From: Terrabacter tumescens | GTDB lineage: Bacteria > Actinomycetota > Actinomycetes > Actinomycetales > Dermatophilaceae | Reading direction: 5' to 3' | Assembly (NCBI RefSeq): GCF_014646815.1 | Contig: NZ_BMNZ01000006.1 | Location: 183,729 to 247,728, forward strand | Length of the DNA: 64,000 nt | The notes under the pieces: model-generated | Told to the model about the DNA's origin: nothing | Databases searched by the model: none | Seen by the model: the letters and a program-made list of their open reading frames with translations, nothing else | Made by a program: the position numbers and the translations under genes | In this document: positions 27,313 to 37,451 of the stretch, piece after piece | How positions within the stretch are numbered: position 1 is the first letter of the stretch | How the letters are laid out: every line of letters starts with the position of its first letter

Positions 27313-29016
27313 TCAGTCGCGACGAGCGGTCGGCTGCGAGCGACGAGCGGTCGTGTCCCCGCTGTCGTATGCCGTGTGCTGCGTCCCGCTGTCCGTGCCC
27401 TCGGTGGTCGCACCGTTCGCCGCGGACGACTGGTTGACGTGGGTCACCGGACTCACTGGGCTCACCGGGCTCACTGGGGCCGAGGCGCGGCGGTACCAGC
27501 GCTCGGGATGGAACGAGCCGCGGTTGAGATCGATGTGCTCGGGCGCGTGCAGGCGCACCATCGTCCGGGCCACGTGCTCGGGGGCGCTCGCGCGGGTGGC
27601 GACCGACACGAGCACCATCGTCGCGAAGGACAGCGGGACGCTGACCGCCGCCGGCTGGGTCATGACGACGCCGAACCAGCCGCCGGTGGCGATGCCGAAG
27701 GTCGTCGACACGACCGCCCCCATCGACAGTCCGCCGCCGACGACCATGCCGGCGATGGCGCCCCGCGCGGTCAGGCCGCGCCACCAGATGCCGAGGAGCA
27801 GCATCGGGCAGAAGGTCGAGGCGGCCACGGCGAAGGTCAGCTCGACCGCGTGCGCCACCGGGACGCCCGCCGAGACGATGGTCAGCAGCAGCGACACCGC
27901 GACGACCGCCACGGTCGACAGGCGGAAGGTCCGGATGCCCTGCCGGTGCCCGGCGCCCCAGCGCACGAGGTCCTGGCTCACGACCCCCGCCACCGAGACC
28001 ACGAGACCGGTGGACGTCGACAGGAACGCCGCGAAGGCGCCGGCGGCGAGCAGCGCGGTCAGCCCCTCGGCCACCGGTCCGTCGAAGAGCCGGCTCGGCA
28101 GCTCGAGCACGACGGAGTCGGCGCGTCCGGCGGCGACGAGGTCGGACGCGACGTAGCGACCGATGACGCCGTAGAGGACGGGCAGCAGGTAGAAGCCCGA
28201 CAACAGCACGAGCACTGCAAGCGTGGCCCGTCGGGCGGCCCGGCCGTCCCGGTTGGTGTAGAAGCGCACGACGACGTGGGGCAGGCCCATCGTGCCGAAG
28301 AAGGTGGCCAGGACGAGCGAGTAGGTCAGGTAGAGCGCGTGGTCGCCGCGCAGCGGCTCGACCCAGTCGGCGACGAACACGGCGCCGACGTCCGGGTCGC
28401 CACTGCGGCCCCCGAGCGCGCCGAGGAGGAAGAAGAGCGGTGTCAGCAGGGCGAGCAGCTTGAGCCAGTAGTGGAACGCCTGCACGAGGGTGACGCTGCG
28501 CATGCCGCCGGGCAGGACGTTGAGGCAGACGACGACCGCCACCGCCAGCTGGCCGACCCACGACGGGGCGCCCGTCAGGGTGCGCAGGGTGAGGCCTGCG
28601 CCCTGGAACTGCGGGATGAGGTAGAGCAGCCCGATGGCGACGACAAGCAGGCTCGAGGCCCGCCGCGCGACGACGGACTCGAGTCGCAGCTGGGCGAAGT
28701 CGGGCAGCGTGTAGGCACCCGAGCGCCGCAGCGGGGCGGCGACGAAGACGAGCAGCAGCAGGTAGCCCGCGGTCCACCCGACCGGCAGCCACAGCATGTC
28801 GACGCCGCGGGCCAGGATGAGGCCCGCGACCCCGAGGAACGATGCGGCAGAGAGGTACTCGCCGCTGATGGCCGAGGCGTTGAGGACCGGGCCGACGCCC
28901 CTCGAGGCGACGTAGAAGTCGCTCATGGTGCGCGAGAGTCGCAGCCCGAAGGCCCCGACGGCGAGGGAGGCGATGGACACGAGGACCACCGCGACGATGC
29001 TGGCGGCGTTGCTCAC
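27313..29016 (-). CDS. second SSS-family symporter (acetate-type)
   Basis: 567 residues, about 13 membrane segments. It has the same SSS landmarks as the downstream symporter: SDFYVASRGVGPVLNASAISGEYLSAASFLG, LPGGMRSVTLVQAFHYWLK, MGLPHVVVRFYTN and STSTGLVVSVAGVVSQDL. It is diverged, so substrate preference may differ. The C-terminal 60 residues are cytosolic, and a VSPVSPVSPV stretch there comes from a 9-base tandem DNA repeat near 27450-27480. It follows the small membrane-protein gene at 29033 and lies in the two-component operon. Confidence 0.9.
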   Translation of the reverse strand: MSNAASIVAVVLVSIASLAVGAFGLRLSRTMSDFYVASRGVGPVLNASAISGEYLSAASFLGVAGLILARGVDMLWLPVGWTAGYLLLLVFVAAPLRRSGAYTLPDFAQLRLESVVARRASSLLVVAIGLLYLIPQFQGAGLTLRTLTGAPSWVGQLAVAVVVCLNVLPGGMRSVTLVQAFHYWLKLLALLTPLFFLLGALGGRSGDPDVGAVFVADWVEPLRGDHALYLTYSLVLATFFGTMGLPHVVVRFYTNRDGRAARRATLAVLVLLSGFYLLPVLYGVIGRYVASDLVAAGRADSVVLELPSRLFDGPVAEGLTALLAAGAFAAFLSTSTGLVVSVAGVVSQDLVRWGAGHRQGIRTFRLSTVAVVAVSLLLTIVSAGVPVAHAVELTFAVAASTFCPMLLLGIWWRGLTARGAIAGMVVGGGLSMGAVVSTTFGIATGGWFGVVMTQPAAVSVPLSFATMVLVSVATRASAPEHVARTMVRLHAPEHIDLNRGSFHPERWYRRASAPVSPVSPVSPVTHVNQSSAANGATTEGTDSGTQHTAYDSGDTTARRSQPTARRD

Positions 29017-29032
29017 CGGTCACGCACCTCGG

Positions 29033-29503
29033 TCACCGGCCCTCGAGCAGGTCGCTGAAGTCGTCCTCGTTGCGCTCGGACTGTCGCACGTAGAACCAGC
29101 CCAGCCCGATGATCTCGACGAAGGCGACGACGGTGAGTAGCACCCAGGGCAGCGGCACGCCGAGCAGGTCGATGTCGGCGATCGCCGGGACGGCCCGGAA
29201 GGCAAGCGGCAGCAGGCCGAGCGTCGAGGCGAGGATGACGAGCACCGTGAGCGCCAGGCGGAGCTGGCTGCGCATGAGGGAGGTGATGTAGACCTCGCCC
29301 AGACGGGTCTGCTCGTCGATCTCGGACGCGATCGAGACGCTCCGGGTGCGGGCCGCGGACGTGCGCGGGCTCGTGACGCGCACGCGGGTGCGGCTGCGCG
29401 GGTCCCCCGCCACACCCGCACCCGCGCGGGGCCGCCCGGCCTCGGCGGACGGCATACGCCCTCGTGCGTCGGCCCCCGGCTCCGGCGCCTCGGAGGAGGT
29501 CAT
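29033..29503 (-). CDS. small two-helix membrane partner of the second symporter
   Basis: 156 residues: a disordered N-terminal 50, then a predicted cytosolic helix (IASEIDEQTRLGEVYITSLMRSQ), then two membrane helices (LALTVLVILASTLGLLPLAF and LPWVLLTVVAFVEIIGLGWFYV) and an acidic end. The layout mirrors DUF485 partners of SSS symporters. ATG 29503 overlaps the LytTR gene stop by four bases (ATGA). Confidence 0.75.
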   Translation of the reverse strand: MTSSEAPEPGADARGRMPSAEAGRPRAGAGVAGDPRSRTRVRVTSPRTSAARTRSVSIASEIDEQTRLGEVYITSLMRSQLRLALTVLVILASTLGLLPLAFRAVPAIADIDLLGVPLPWVLLTVVAFVEIIGLGWFYVRQSERNEDDFSDLLEGR

Positions 29504-30306
29504 GACCCGCCGCGTCCGAGCGGCTGCGCGCGGCGCACGAGCAGGTCCCGCAGGGCCCGCGTGTGGCGGCGGCTCACGACGAGCTCGTGGCCGCCGACGA
29601 CGACGGTCGTGCGGCCGCTCTCGGTGCGCCATTCGCTGATGTGGCCGAGCGCGACGAGCGAGGAGCGGTGGATGCGCACGAAGCCCGCCTCACGCCACTG
29701 GTCGGCGAGCGTCGTGAGCGGCACGCGGACGAGGTGGCTCTCGGTGGCGGTGTGCAGGCGGGCGTAGTCCCCCTGGGCCTCGACGAAGAGCACCTCGGAG
29801 CGCGGCACGAGCCGGCTCACCCCGGCCAGCTCGACGACGATGCTCTCGTCGGCGGACGCCGCGACGGGCTCGCGACCACTGACCTGGCGCACCACCCGGC
29901 GCACCGCCTGGTCGAGCCGCTCGTCGCGGACCGGCTTCAGGACGTAGTCGACGACGTTGAGCTCGAAGGCGTCGACGGCGTGCTGCTCGTGCGCGGTGAC
30001 GAAGACGATCGGCGGTTGGGTGGTGAAGCGCGAGAGCACCCGCGCGAGGTCGAGACCGCTGAGGCCCGGCATCTGCACGTCCATGAAGATCGCGTCGACC
30101 TGCTCCTCGTGGAGCACGCGCAGCGCAGCCTCGCCCGAGCCGGCCGGCACGACCTGGCGCACGCACTCGTGACGGCCGAGCATCCAGGCCAGCTCGTCGA
30201 GGGCCGGCGCCTCGTCGTCGACGGCAAGCACCTTCAGCAGCGGCGCCACATCGGGCGAGGACGGCGCGTCGCCGTGGGCCTCGGTGGCGTTGGCTGGTCC
30301 GGTCAC
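29500..30306 (-). CDS. LytTR-family response regulator
   Basis: 268 residues. Receiver domain with the acidic pair VDD (29-31), phospho-acceptor Asp76 in IFMDVQMPG, and lysine in YVLKPVRDERL. The C-terminal LytTR DNA-binding domain is seen in EVLFVEAQGDYARLHT and FVRIHRSSLVALGHI. Such regulators activate transporter genes with their LytS partner in response to carbon sources. GTG 30306 overlaps the kinase stop. Its targets probably include the two symporters encoded downstream. Confidence 0.93.
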   Translation of the reverse strand: MTGPANATEAHGDAPSSPDVAPLLKVLAVDDEAPALDELAWMLGRHECVRQVVPAGSGEAALRVLHEEQVDAIFMDVQMPGLSGLDLARVLSRFTTQPPIVFVTAHEQHAVDAFELNVVDYVLKPVRDERLDQAVRRVVRQVSGREPVAASADESIVVELAGVSRLVPRSEVLFVEAQGDYARLHTATESHLVRVPLTTLADQWREAGFVRIHRSSLVALGHISEWRTESGRTTVVVGGHELVVSRRHTRALRDLLVRRAQPLGRGGS

Positions 30307-31427
30307 ACGTGCACCCCCGGTCGGAACTTCGGCAGCCGCACGACGACCTTGGTGCCGGCGCCGGGCGCTGTCTCGACGACGAGGCCGTAGTCGTCGCCGA
30401 AGGCCGTGCGCAGCCGCTCGTCGACGTTGGCCAGCCCGACCGAGTCGCTGCCCGGGTCACCGGCCAGCACGCGTCGCACCCGCTCGGGGTCCTCCCCCAC
30501 GCCGTTGTCCTCGATGGTCACGACGCACTCCTGGTCGGCGTCCTGGGCCAGGATGCTGATCTCGCCACTGCCCTCACGACCCTCGATGCCGTGCTGGACG
30601 GCGTTCTCGACGAGGGGCTGCAGGCACAGGAACGGCACGACGACCGGCAGCACCTCGGGGGCCACGCGCACGGTCACGGTGAGCCGGTCGCCGAAGCGGG
30701 CCTTCTCGATGACGAGGTAGGCCTCGATGGAGCGCAGCTCCTCGGCGAGGGTCGTGAACTCGCCGTGCCGGCGGAAGGAGTAGCGCGTGAACTCGGCGAG
30801 GTCGAGCAGCAGCTCGCGCGCCCGCTCGGGGTCGGTCCGGGTGAAGGACGCGATGGCCGTCAGCGAGTTGTAGATGAAGTGCGGGCTGATCTGCGCGCGC
30901 AGGGCCCGGACCTCGGCCTCCATGAGCCGGGTGCGCGAGGCGTCGAGCTCGGCGAGCTCGAGCTGCCCCGACACCCAGCCGGCCACCTCGTTGGTGGCCC
31001 GGACGAGCCCCGCCGAGGCGCGGTCGGTGAAGACCTGCAGCGTCCCGACGACCTTCTCGTCGACGTCGAGCGGGGCGACGATGGCCTGGCGCACGACGCA
31101 GGACGGCTCCGTGCAGGACACGTCGGCCCCGTCGACGACGGTCGTGCGACCGTGGGCGAGCGTGCCGGCGGAGATCACGGCGGCCTGCGGGGCGTGGTGC
31201 GACCGGCCCCCGTCCCACGCGAGCAGGCCCGTGGTGTCGGTCATCGCCACGGCGGGCGCCCCGAGGAGCGCGCGGAGGTGCTTGAGCGAGCGCTCGGCCG
31301 CCGCCGGCGTGAGGCCGCTGCGCAGCGCCGGAGACGCGAGCAGGGCGGTGTGCAGGGTGCGGTACGTCGCCCGGTCGGCCTCGGTGCCGAGGTGACCGCG
31401 ACGCAGCAGCGCGCCCCACGAGCTCAT
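30303..31427 (-). CDS. LytS-type cytosolic histidine kinase with GAF-like sensor
   Basis: 374 residues. A GAF-like region at about 40-145 is followed by a LytS/YpdA-type kinase: His183 in QISPHFIYNSLTAIASF, then a HATPase with VENAVQHGIEG and VTIEDNGVGED, and SVGLANVDERL. Unlike classic LytS it has no multi-helix membrane sensor; instead it senses through the GAF region, which has two cysteines in CTEPSC that could bind a metal or respond to redox. It heads a six-gene operon with the LytTR regulator and the two acetate-type symporters. Confidence 0.9.
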   Translation of the reverse strand: MSSWGALLRRGHLGTEADRATYRTLHTALLASPALRSGLTPAAAERSLKHLRALLGAPAVAMTDTTGLLAWDGGRSHHAPQAAVISAGTLAHGRTTVVDGADVSCTEPSCVVRQAIVAPLDVDEKVVGTLQVFTDRASAGLVRATNEVAGWVSGQLELAELDASRTRLMEAEVRALRAQISPHFIYNSLTAIASFTRTDPERARELLLDLAEFTRYSFRRHGEFTTLAEELRSIEAYLVIEKARFGDRLTVTVRVAPEVLPVVVPFLCLQPLVENAVQHGIEGREGSGEISILAQDADQECVVTIEDNGVGEDPERVRRVLAGDPGSDSVGLANVDERLRTAFGDDYGLVVETAPGAGTKVVVRLPKFRPGVHV

Positions 31428-31470
31428 GGCGACACTGTATGCGGCCCGCTGACGCCCGACGGGCTGGTTC

Positions 31471-31516
31471 GTTCGATGTAGGTGCGCGGCCCTGGGGCCG
31501 CGCCCCTACATCGAAC
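31471..31516. repeat. long palindrome between obgE and the LytS operon
   Basis: Outer arms GTTCGATGTAGG and CCTACATCGAAC enclose TGCGCGGCCC and GGGCCGCGC with a TG centre. The palindrome lies 22 bases after the obgE stop and may end the rplU-rpmA-obgE message. Its size and near-perfect symmetry also resemble palindromic intergenic repeats. Confidence 0.75.
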
Positions 31517-31538
31517 GGGTGGTCAGAGCGGAGGCGGC

Positions 31539-33071
31539 TCAGGCCTTCTGGTCGTCGTCCTCGTCGGCCGCGACGTGCCACAGGCCCGACCGGCGCTCGG
31601 CGTCGAGCTCCTCCTGCGTCGCGGCGCGGGCCGCGTAGCGGTCCTTCTGCGCCTCGCGCTTCTCGTCGCGGGTCGGGCGCGAGGACTCGGACAGGCGCAG
31701 GTCGGTGCCGCGCGAGCCGAGCAGCTCGGCGCCGGCCTGGAGCGTGGGCTCCCAGTCGAAGACGACGGCGTCGTCGGTGGCCCCGATGACGACCGTGTCG
31801 CCGGCGACGGCGCCGACCTTGTAGAGCTCGTCCTCGACCCCGAGGCGGCCGAGCCGGTCGGCGAGGTAGCCGACGGCCTCGTCGTTGCTGAAGTCGGTCT
31901 GGCGCACCCAGCGGACGGGGCGCGCGCCGGTGACGCGGAAGAAGACGCCGTCGGGGCCGTTCTCCTTGGTCACCGTGAAGCCCTGGTCGTCGACCGAGCG
32001 CGGTCGCAGCACGACGCGCTTGGGCACGGCCTCGCCGATCTCCTTGCGGGCGGCGTCGACGTGGCGGGCCATCGCGAAGCTCAGCTCGCGAAGTCCCTCG
32101 TGCGCAACGGCCGAGACGATGAAGACCTCGATGCCGCGGGCCTCGAGGTCGGGCTTGACCATCTCGGCCAGCTCGCGCGCCTCGGGGACGTCGGCCTTGT
32201 TGAGCACGACGATGCGGGTGCGCTCGGAGAGCGGGCGACCGCCGAGGTCGGCGTCGGGGACGTAGAGCGAGAGCTCGTTCTCGATGACGTCGAGGTCGCT
32301 CATCGGGTCGCGGCCCGGCTCGAGCGTGGCGCAGTCGATGACGTGCACGAGCACCGAGCAGCGCTCGACGTGGCGCAGGAACTCCAGGCCCAGGCCCTTG
32401 CCCTCGTGCGCGCCGGGGATGAGGCCGGGCACGTCGGCGACGGTGAACCGGCTCGACCCAGCGGTGACGACCCCGAGGTTGGGCACGAGCGTCGTGAACG
32501 GGTAGTCGGCGATCTTCGGCTTGGCCGCCGAGAGCACCGAGACGAGCGAGGACTTGCCGGCGCTCGGGAAGCCGATGAGGGCCACGTCGGCGAGCGACTT
32601 GAGCTCGAGCACGATGTCGACATCCTCGCCCGGCTCGCCGAGCAGCGCGAAGCCCGGCGCCTTGCGGCGGGCGCTCGACAGCGCCTTGTTGCCGAGGCCG
32701 CCCCGACCGCCCGCGGCGATGACGTGCTCGGTGCCCATGCCGACGAGGTCGACGATGATCTGGCCCGAGGCGTCCTTGACGACGGTGCCCTCCGGCACGG
32801 CGAGCACGAGGTCGTCGCCGTCCGCGCCGTTGCGCTCGTCACCGGCGCCCGGTGCGCCGTTGCCGGCCTTGCGGTGCGGGTGGCGGTGGTAGTCGAGCAG
32901 CGTCGTGGACGAGGGGTCGACGCGCAGGATGACCGAGCCTCCCCGGCCGCCGTTGCCGCCGTCGGGGCCGCCGAGCGGCTTGAACTTCTCGCGCTTGACG
33001 GAGGCCACACCGTGCCCGCCCGCCCCGGCGCTGAGATGCAGCACCACGCGGTCGACGAAGGTCACTGCCAT
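31539..33071 (-). CDS. obgE: GTPase ObgE/CgtA
   Basis: 510 residues. Ribosome-assembly and stringent-response GTPase. The glycine-rich Obg fold fills 1-158 ([17 protein letters not shown] and [13 protein letters not shown]). The G domain follows: Walker A GFPSAGKS at 167-174, then [15 protein letters not shown] and NKAD. An OCT domain and an acidic tail end the protein. It lies in the conserved rplU-rpmA-obgE order, but a strong terminator and a 63-bp repeated element separate it from rpmA, so it may have its own promoter. Confidence 0.97.
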   Translation of the reverse strand: MAVTFVDRVVLHLSAGAGGHGVASVKREKFKPLGGPDGGNGGRGGSVILRVDPSSTTLLDYHRHPHRKAGNGAPGAGDERNGADGDDLVLAVPEGTVVKDASGQIIVDLVGMGTEHVIAAGGRGGLGNKALSSARRKAPGFALLGEPGEDVDIVLELKSLADVALIGFPSAGKSSLVSVLSAAKPKIADYPFTTLVPNLGVVTAGSSRFTVADVPGLIPGAHEGKGLGLEFLRHVERCSVLVHVIDCATLEPGRDPMSDLDVIENELSLYVPDADLGGRPLSERTRIVVLNKADVPEARELAEMVKPDLEARGIEVFIVSAVAHEGLRELSFAMARHVDAARKEIGEAVPKRVVLRPRSVDDQGFTVTKENGPDGVFFRVTGARPVRWVRQTDFSNDEAVGYLADRLGRLGVEDELYKVGAVAGDTVVIGATDDAVVFDWEPTLQAGAELLGSRGTDLRLSESSRPTRDEKREAQKDRYAARAATQEELDAERRSGLWHVAADEDDDQKA

Positions 33072-33120
33072 GGGAGGTCACTCTTCCAGATCAGGGTGGG
33101 CGGACGGCATACGCGATGTG

Positions 33121-33183
33121 GCTGGAGCCGAGGAGGTGGCACTCGCGAGCGTGCGAGGGACTGCCACATCATTTCGGAACGCC
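33121..33183 (-). repeat. 63-bp structured repeat upstream of obgE
   Basis: On the minus strand it runs from GGCGTTCCGAAATGATG to CCTCCTCGGCTCCAGC and matches the element before valS (40431-40493) at 59 of 63 positions. The middle can fold: GTGGCA pairs with TGCCAC, and CTCGC with GCGAG inside it. Both copies point the same way relative to the gene that follows, ending 50 to 70 bases before its start. Confidence 0.85.
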
Positions 33184-33204
33184 GGGTCGCCCGGGAAAGA
33201 AAAA

Positions 33205-33237
33205 CGGAAGGGCGGGCCACGCGGGCCCGCCCTTCCG
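33205..33237 (-). terminator. intrinsic terminator after rplU-rpmA
   Basis: A 14-bp stem CGGAAGGGCGGGCC and complement with a 5-base loop. On the minus strand it is followed by TTTTTCTTTCCC. There is also an A-rich run on the other side, so it could work in both directions. It sits 28 bases after the rpmA stop. Confidence 0.88.
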
Positions 33238-33265
33238 GAAAAAGCTCAGTGCGTGATCGTGGCGA

Positions 33266-33535
33266 TCACTCAGCGGCAGCGGTCTCCGGCTGCTCGATGT
33301 TGACCGTCTTGCGGCCGCGCTTGGTGCCGAACTTGACGGCGCCGGCGACGAGGGCGAACAGCGTGTCGTCGCCACCGCGACCGACACCCTCACCCGGGTG
33401 GAAGTGCGTGCCGCGCTGACGGACGAGGATCTCGCCCGCGTTGACCTTCTGGCCACCGAAACGCTTGACGCCGAGGAACTGTGCGTTCGAGTCGCGACCG
33501 TTGCGGGTCGAGGACGCACCCTTCTTGTGTGCCAT
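33266..33535 (-). CDS. rpmA: 50S ribosomal protein L27
   Basis: 89 residues, full length. [29 protein letters not shown] is the conserved L27 start, whose tail reaches the peptidyl-transferase centre. The A/E-rich C-terminus is usual in this group. It lies 39 bases after rplU. Confidence 0.98.
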   Translation of the reverse strand: MAHKKGASSTRNGRDSNAQFLGVKRFGGQKVNAGEILVRQRGTHFHPGEGVGRGGDDTLFALVAGAVKFGTKRGRKTVNIEQPETAAAE

Positions 33536-33574
33536 GTCAGTCCTTCTCTCGTGAGTCTCTGGGTTCCGGGCGGA

Positions 33575-33883
33575 TCACGCGTTGATGGCGGTGATCTTGA
33601 CCTGGGTCAGCGGCTGACGGTGGCCCTGACGCTTGCGGTAGCCGGTCTTGTTCTTGTACTTCATGATGACGATCTTGGGGCCCTTGGCGGCCTTGACGAC
33701 CTCGGCCTTGACCGACACCTTCGACAGCTTGTCGGCGTCGGACGTCACGGTCGTGCCGTCCACGAGGAGCAGCGGCGTGAGCTCGATGGCATCGCCGGGC
33801 TGACCCGTCACCTTGTCGACGAGCAGGACATCGCCCACCGACACCTTCTCCTGGCGACCGCCAGCGCGAACAATCGCGTACAC
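33575..33883 (-). CDS. rplU: 50S ribosomal protein L21
   Basis: 102 residues from GTG 33883, giving [18 protein letters not shown], the family start. The C-terminal [22 protein letters not shown] is the conserved rRNA-binding region. The frame is open to 33931, but that extension is not part of L21. Confidence 0.98.
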   Translation of the reverse strand: MYAIVRAGGRQEKVSVGDVLLVDKVTGQPGDAIELTPLLLVDGTTVTSDADKLSKVSVKAEVVKAAKGPKIVIMKYKNKTGYRKRQGHRQPLTQVKITAINA

Positions 33884-34008
33884 AGTGAAACTCACTCTCT
33901 CATCAAGGGGTGGTATCGCCACTTTCGGCACCGGCCCGTCAACACGGGCCCGGTGGGCGCACCAAGGGACAAGATTACCGGCTGGGAGGTCCCAGCTCCA
34001 AACCGAGG

Positions 34009-37000
34009 TCAGGCGCCGTCGGCGGGACCGGACTCGTTGCTCGCGCGGGGCGGGCCGGCCGGGGCGACGACGCGTCCACGGCGGCGCCGGCCGCGGGCGG
34101 CGGGCTGCACCTCGACCTGCGCCTCGACCGGTGCGGCGCCGGTGGTCTCGACGCTCACCTCAGGCTGCTCAGGCTGCTGGGCCTGCTCGGGCTGCTGCGT
34201 CTCGTCGCCGGCCGCGTCGGTCACGTCGGACTCGAGCTCGACGTGCGAGCCGCCCTGGGTGGCCTGGTCATCGGCGCTGTCGACCTCGTGGGCGTCGTCA
34301 CCGGACCAGGGGCCCGCGTCGAGGGGGAAGCCGTGACCGGCCTTCGCCTCGCCGGCGGCCTCCGCCGCGATCTCGGCGACGGCCTCGGCTGCCGCCTCGC
34401 CCACGGGCTGGCCGGAGGCGCTCTTGACCGCGGCGGCGTGGGCGGCCGCTGCGATCTGGGCCGCGGTGGGCCCGTTGGCCTTGGACTCCGCGTGCGCCGA
34501 CTGCGCACCCGACTGCAGGCCGGACTGCTGGCCGGAGCCGTTGCCGCCCTGGTTGTTGCCGTTCTGGCCGGCTCCCTGGCCGCGGCCGCGGCGGCTGCGG
34601 CTGCTGCCGCCGTCGCCCTGACCCTGCTGACCCTGCTGGCCGTGCTGGCCCTGCTCCTGCGGGTGCGCGCCCTTGTCGACGGGGTCGGTGTGGATGATGA
34701 AGCCGCGCCCGTTGCAGTGGTCGCAGGTCTCGGAGAAGACCTCGATGAGGCCCGAGCCGACCCGCTTGCGAGTCATCTGGACCAGGCCGAGCGAGGTGAC
34801 CTCGGCGACCTGGTGCTTGGTCCGGTCGCGGCCGAGGCACTCGAGCAGGCGACGCACGACGAGCTCGCGGTTGCTCTCGAGGACCATGTCGATGAAGTCG
34901 ATGACGATGATGCCGCCGATGTCGCGCAGCCTGAGCTGGCGCACGATCTCCTCGGCCGCCTCGATGTTGTTCTTCGTCACCGTCTCCTCGAGGTTGCCGC
35001 CCGAGCCGACGAACTTGCCGGTGTTGACGTCGACGACGGTCATCGCCTCGGTGCGGTCGATGACGAGCGAGCCGCCGCTCGGCAGCCAGACCTTGCGGTC
35101 CATCGCCTTGGACAGCTGCTCGTCGACGCGGTGGTGCGTGAAGAGGTCCTCCTCCGACGTCCACTTCGTGACGCGGTCGGCGAGGTCGGGGGCGACGGAG
35201 CTGATGTAGGGGTGGATCTCGTTCCACGCCTGGTCGCCGGCGACGACGAGCTGCTTGAAGTCCTCGTTGAAGACGTCACGGATGACGCGGACCGTGAGGT
35301 CGGGCTCGCCGTGCAGGAGCATCGGGGCCTGGCCACCGGTCGCGGAGCCGGCGGCGCCGTTCTTCTTCTTGCCCTTGCTCTTGCCGGCACGCGGTGACGA
35401 GGCCGCCTCGGCCTTGGCCTGGATGTCCTCCCACGTGCGGGTGAGGCGCTCGACGTCGGCGCGCAGCTCCTCCTCGCTCGCGCCCTCGGCCGCGGTGCGG
35501 ACGATGACGCCGGCGGAGTCCGGCACGACGTCGCGCAGGATCTTCTTGAGGCGGGCGCGCTCGGTGTCGGGCAGCTTGCGGCTGATGCCGGTCATCGAGC
35601 TGTTCGGCACGTAGACGAGGTAGCGGCCCGGCAGCGAGATCTGCGACGTGAGGCGTGCGCCCTTGTGGCCGATCGGGTCCTTGGTGACCTGCACGAGCAC
35701 GGTCTGGCCGGAGCCGAGGGCGTTCTCGATGCGCTTGGGCTGGTTGGCCTCGAGGCCGGCGGCGTCCCAGTTGACCTCACCGGCGTACAGCACGGCGTTG
35801 CGGCCCTTGCCGATGTCGACGAAGGCGGCCTCCATCGAGGGCAGGACGTTCTGGACCCGGCCGAGGTAGATGTTGCCGGCCATCGAGACGTTCGTGGCCT
35901 GGTCGATGTAGTGCTCGACGAGGACGCCGTCCTCGAGGACGCCCATCTGGGTGCGCCCGTCCTTGTTGCGCACGACCATGACCCGGTCGACGGCCTCGCG
36001 GCGGGCGAGGAACTCCGCCTCGGTGATGATCGTGCGGCGACGGCCGGCCTCGCGGCCCTCGCGGCGGCGCTGCTTCTTGGCCTCGAGCCGGGTCGAGCCC
36101 TTCACGGCGACGGGCTCGTCGCTCTGGCTGCGCGGCTGGCGCACCCGGGTCGAGACGTTGGGTGTGTCGTCCCCGGAGTCGGCGGCCGAGCCGGCGCGGC
36201 GGCGACGACGGCGACGACGGCTCGACACACCCTCGTCGTCGGTGTCGGACCCGTTGTCGGAGTCGGCGTCGGTGTCGCCCTCGTGGTCGGCGTCGCCCTC
36301 GTCACCGGTGTCGGCTGACGCGCCACGGGAATCACCCCAGCCGCGGGAGTCGGACGGCTGGTCCTGGGCGTCGTCCTCGTCGTTGGCGCGGCCCCGGCGG
36401 CCCTTGCCGCCGCGGCGGCGACGCGAGCGCCGGGGGCTGCTCTCCTCGTCGTCCTGCTCGTCTGAGCGGACCGTGGCGTCGGCGTCGGGCTCGTGGTCCT
36501 GGACCTCCTCGACGGTCTCCTCGACCGGCTCCTCCTCCGCCTCCTCGACGTGCTCGACCGGCTGGGCCGGAGCGGATGCACGACGACGGCGCGTCGGCGT
36601 CGCCTGGCTCGCGTCGGGCGCCTGGAAGAGCACGCTGAAGCTGGGGACGACGGCGGACGGACGGGAGTCCGCGTCGCCGGCGTCGAGCACGGGCAGGTCG
36701 TCGGTGCTCTCGGTCTCGTCGAAGGCGTCGACGTCGACGACGGCGGCGGCCTCCGCCGCCTGCACGGGCTCCGCGGACGCGGCGGCCTCCACGGACGGCG
36801 CTGCCTCGGGCTCGACGGCTGCCGGCGCCTCGCCCTGGACCCCCGCGACGAGCTCCTCGACCGCGGCACTGGCGCGGGCGGCCTTGCTGCGCGGGGCGCG
36901 CTTGGCGGCCCGGGGCGCCGCAGCGGCGGTGGAGTCGGCGGGGGCACCGGCGGCGTCGCCGGTGTCGGCCTTCTTGCGGGTGGCGCGCTTGCGTGCCGGA

Positions 37001-37242
37001 CGCTTGGTCTCGGTGGCGTCACCGACCTCGTCGGTGCCCGGGGCGCTGGGGGCCTCGACTGCATCGCTCGTGGGGGCGGCCGCGGCTGGCTCCATGGGCG
37101 ACTCGCTGACCGGCTGGGCGGCCGGCTCGATGGTCGTCGCCTTCTTCGTGCTGCGGCGCGGGGCGCGGCGGCGTGGCGTCGGGGCGTCGGCCTCGGGGAA
37201 CAGGGTCGCGTCGTCGCCGGCGGTGGTGTCGTTGGGTGCCAT
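34009..37242 (-). CDS. rne: ribonuclease E/G
   Basis: About 1077 residues. Main endoribonuclease for mRNA decay and rRNA/tRNA processing. The S1 domain is visible in [32 protein letters not shown]. The catalytic DNase I-like part has [20 protein letters not shown] and [15 protein letters not shown], and the zinc-link-like cysteines lie in CDHCNGRGF. About 400 residues of Ala/Pro/Glu-rich, low-complexity sequence precede the S1 domain, and a long Gln/Gly/Ala-rich tail follows the core. These flanks are the expected degradosome-binding scaffolds and differ strongly in composition. It lies upstream of rplU in the conserved order. Confidence 0.95.
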   Translation of the reverse strand: MAPNDTTAGDDATLFPEADAPTPRRRAPRRSTKKATTIEPAAQPVSESPMEPAAAAPTSDAVEAPSAPGTDEVGDATETKRPARKRATRKKADTGDAAGAPADSTAAAAPRAAKRAPRSKAARASAAVEELVAGVQGEAPAAVEPEAAPSVEAAASAEPVQAAEAAAVVDVDAFDETESTDDLPVLDAGDADSRPSAVVPSFSVLFQAPDASQATPTRRRRASAPAQPVEHVEEAEEEPVEETVEEVQDHEPDADATVRSDEQDDEESSPRRSRRRRGGKGRRGRANDEDDAQDQPSDSRGWGDSRGASADTGDEGDADHEGDTDADSDNGSDTDDEGVSSRRRRRRRRAGSAADSGDDTPNVSTRVRQPRSQSDEPVAVKGSTRLEAKKQRRREGREAGRRRTIITEAEFLARREAVDRVMVVRNKDGRTQMGVLEDGVLVEHYIDQATNVSMAGNIYLGRVQNVLPSMEAAFVDIGKGRNAVLYAGEVNWDAAGLEANQPKRIENALGSGQTVLVQVTKDPIGHKGARLTSQISLPGRYLVYVPNSSMTGISRKLPDTERARLKKILRDVVPDSAGVIVRTAAEGASEEELRADVERLTRTWEDIQAKAEAASSPRAGKSKGKKKNGAAGSATGGQAPMLLHGEPDLTVRVIRDVFNEDFKQLVVAGDQAWNEIHPYISSVAPDLADRVTKWTSEEDLFTHHRVDEQLSKAMDRKVWLPSGGSLVIDRTEAMTVVDVNTGKFVGSGGNLEETVTKNNIEAAEEIVRQLRLRDIGGIIVIDFIDMVLESNRELVVRRLLECLGRDRTKHQVAEVTSLGLVQMTRKRVGSGLIEVFSETCDHCNGRGFIIHTDPVDKGAHPQEQGQHGQQGQQGQGDGGSSRSRRGRGQGAGQNGNNQGGNGSGQQSGLQSGAQSAHAESKANGPTAAQIAAAAHAAAVKSASGQPVGEAAAEAVAEIAAEAAGEAKAGHGFPLDAGPWSGDDAHEVDSADDQATQGGSHVELESDVTDAAGDETQQPEQAQQPEQPEVSVETTGAAPVEAQVEVQPAARGRRRRGRVVAPAGPPRASNESGPADGA

Positions 37243-37451
37243 CAGGCAGTCTCCCGTCAGGTGCGGTGCGACCCACACCCGGCCGGAGCCGCCGACACCG
37301 CACGAGTGCGGTTGCAGTCGTCGCGCCGCGTGTGCGACGGGACGGAAGTCGTCTCGCTACACCCGAAAACGGTTCGCGCTGGGCGCGGCCCCGTGATCGA
37401 ATGCCGTCGGCGTCCTGGTCGGCAACCGGTTCGTCGTCATGACCTGGCAGG

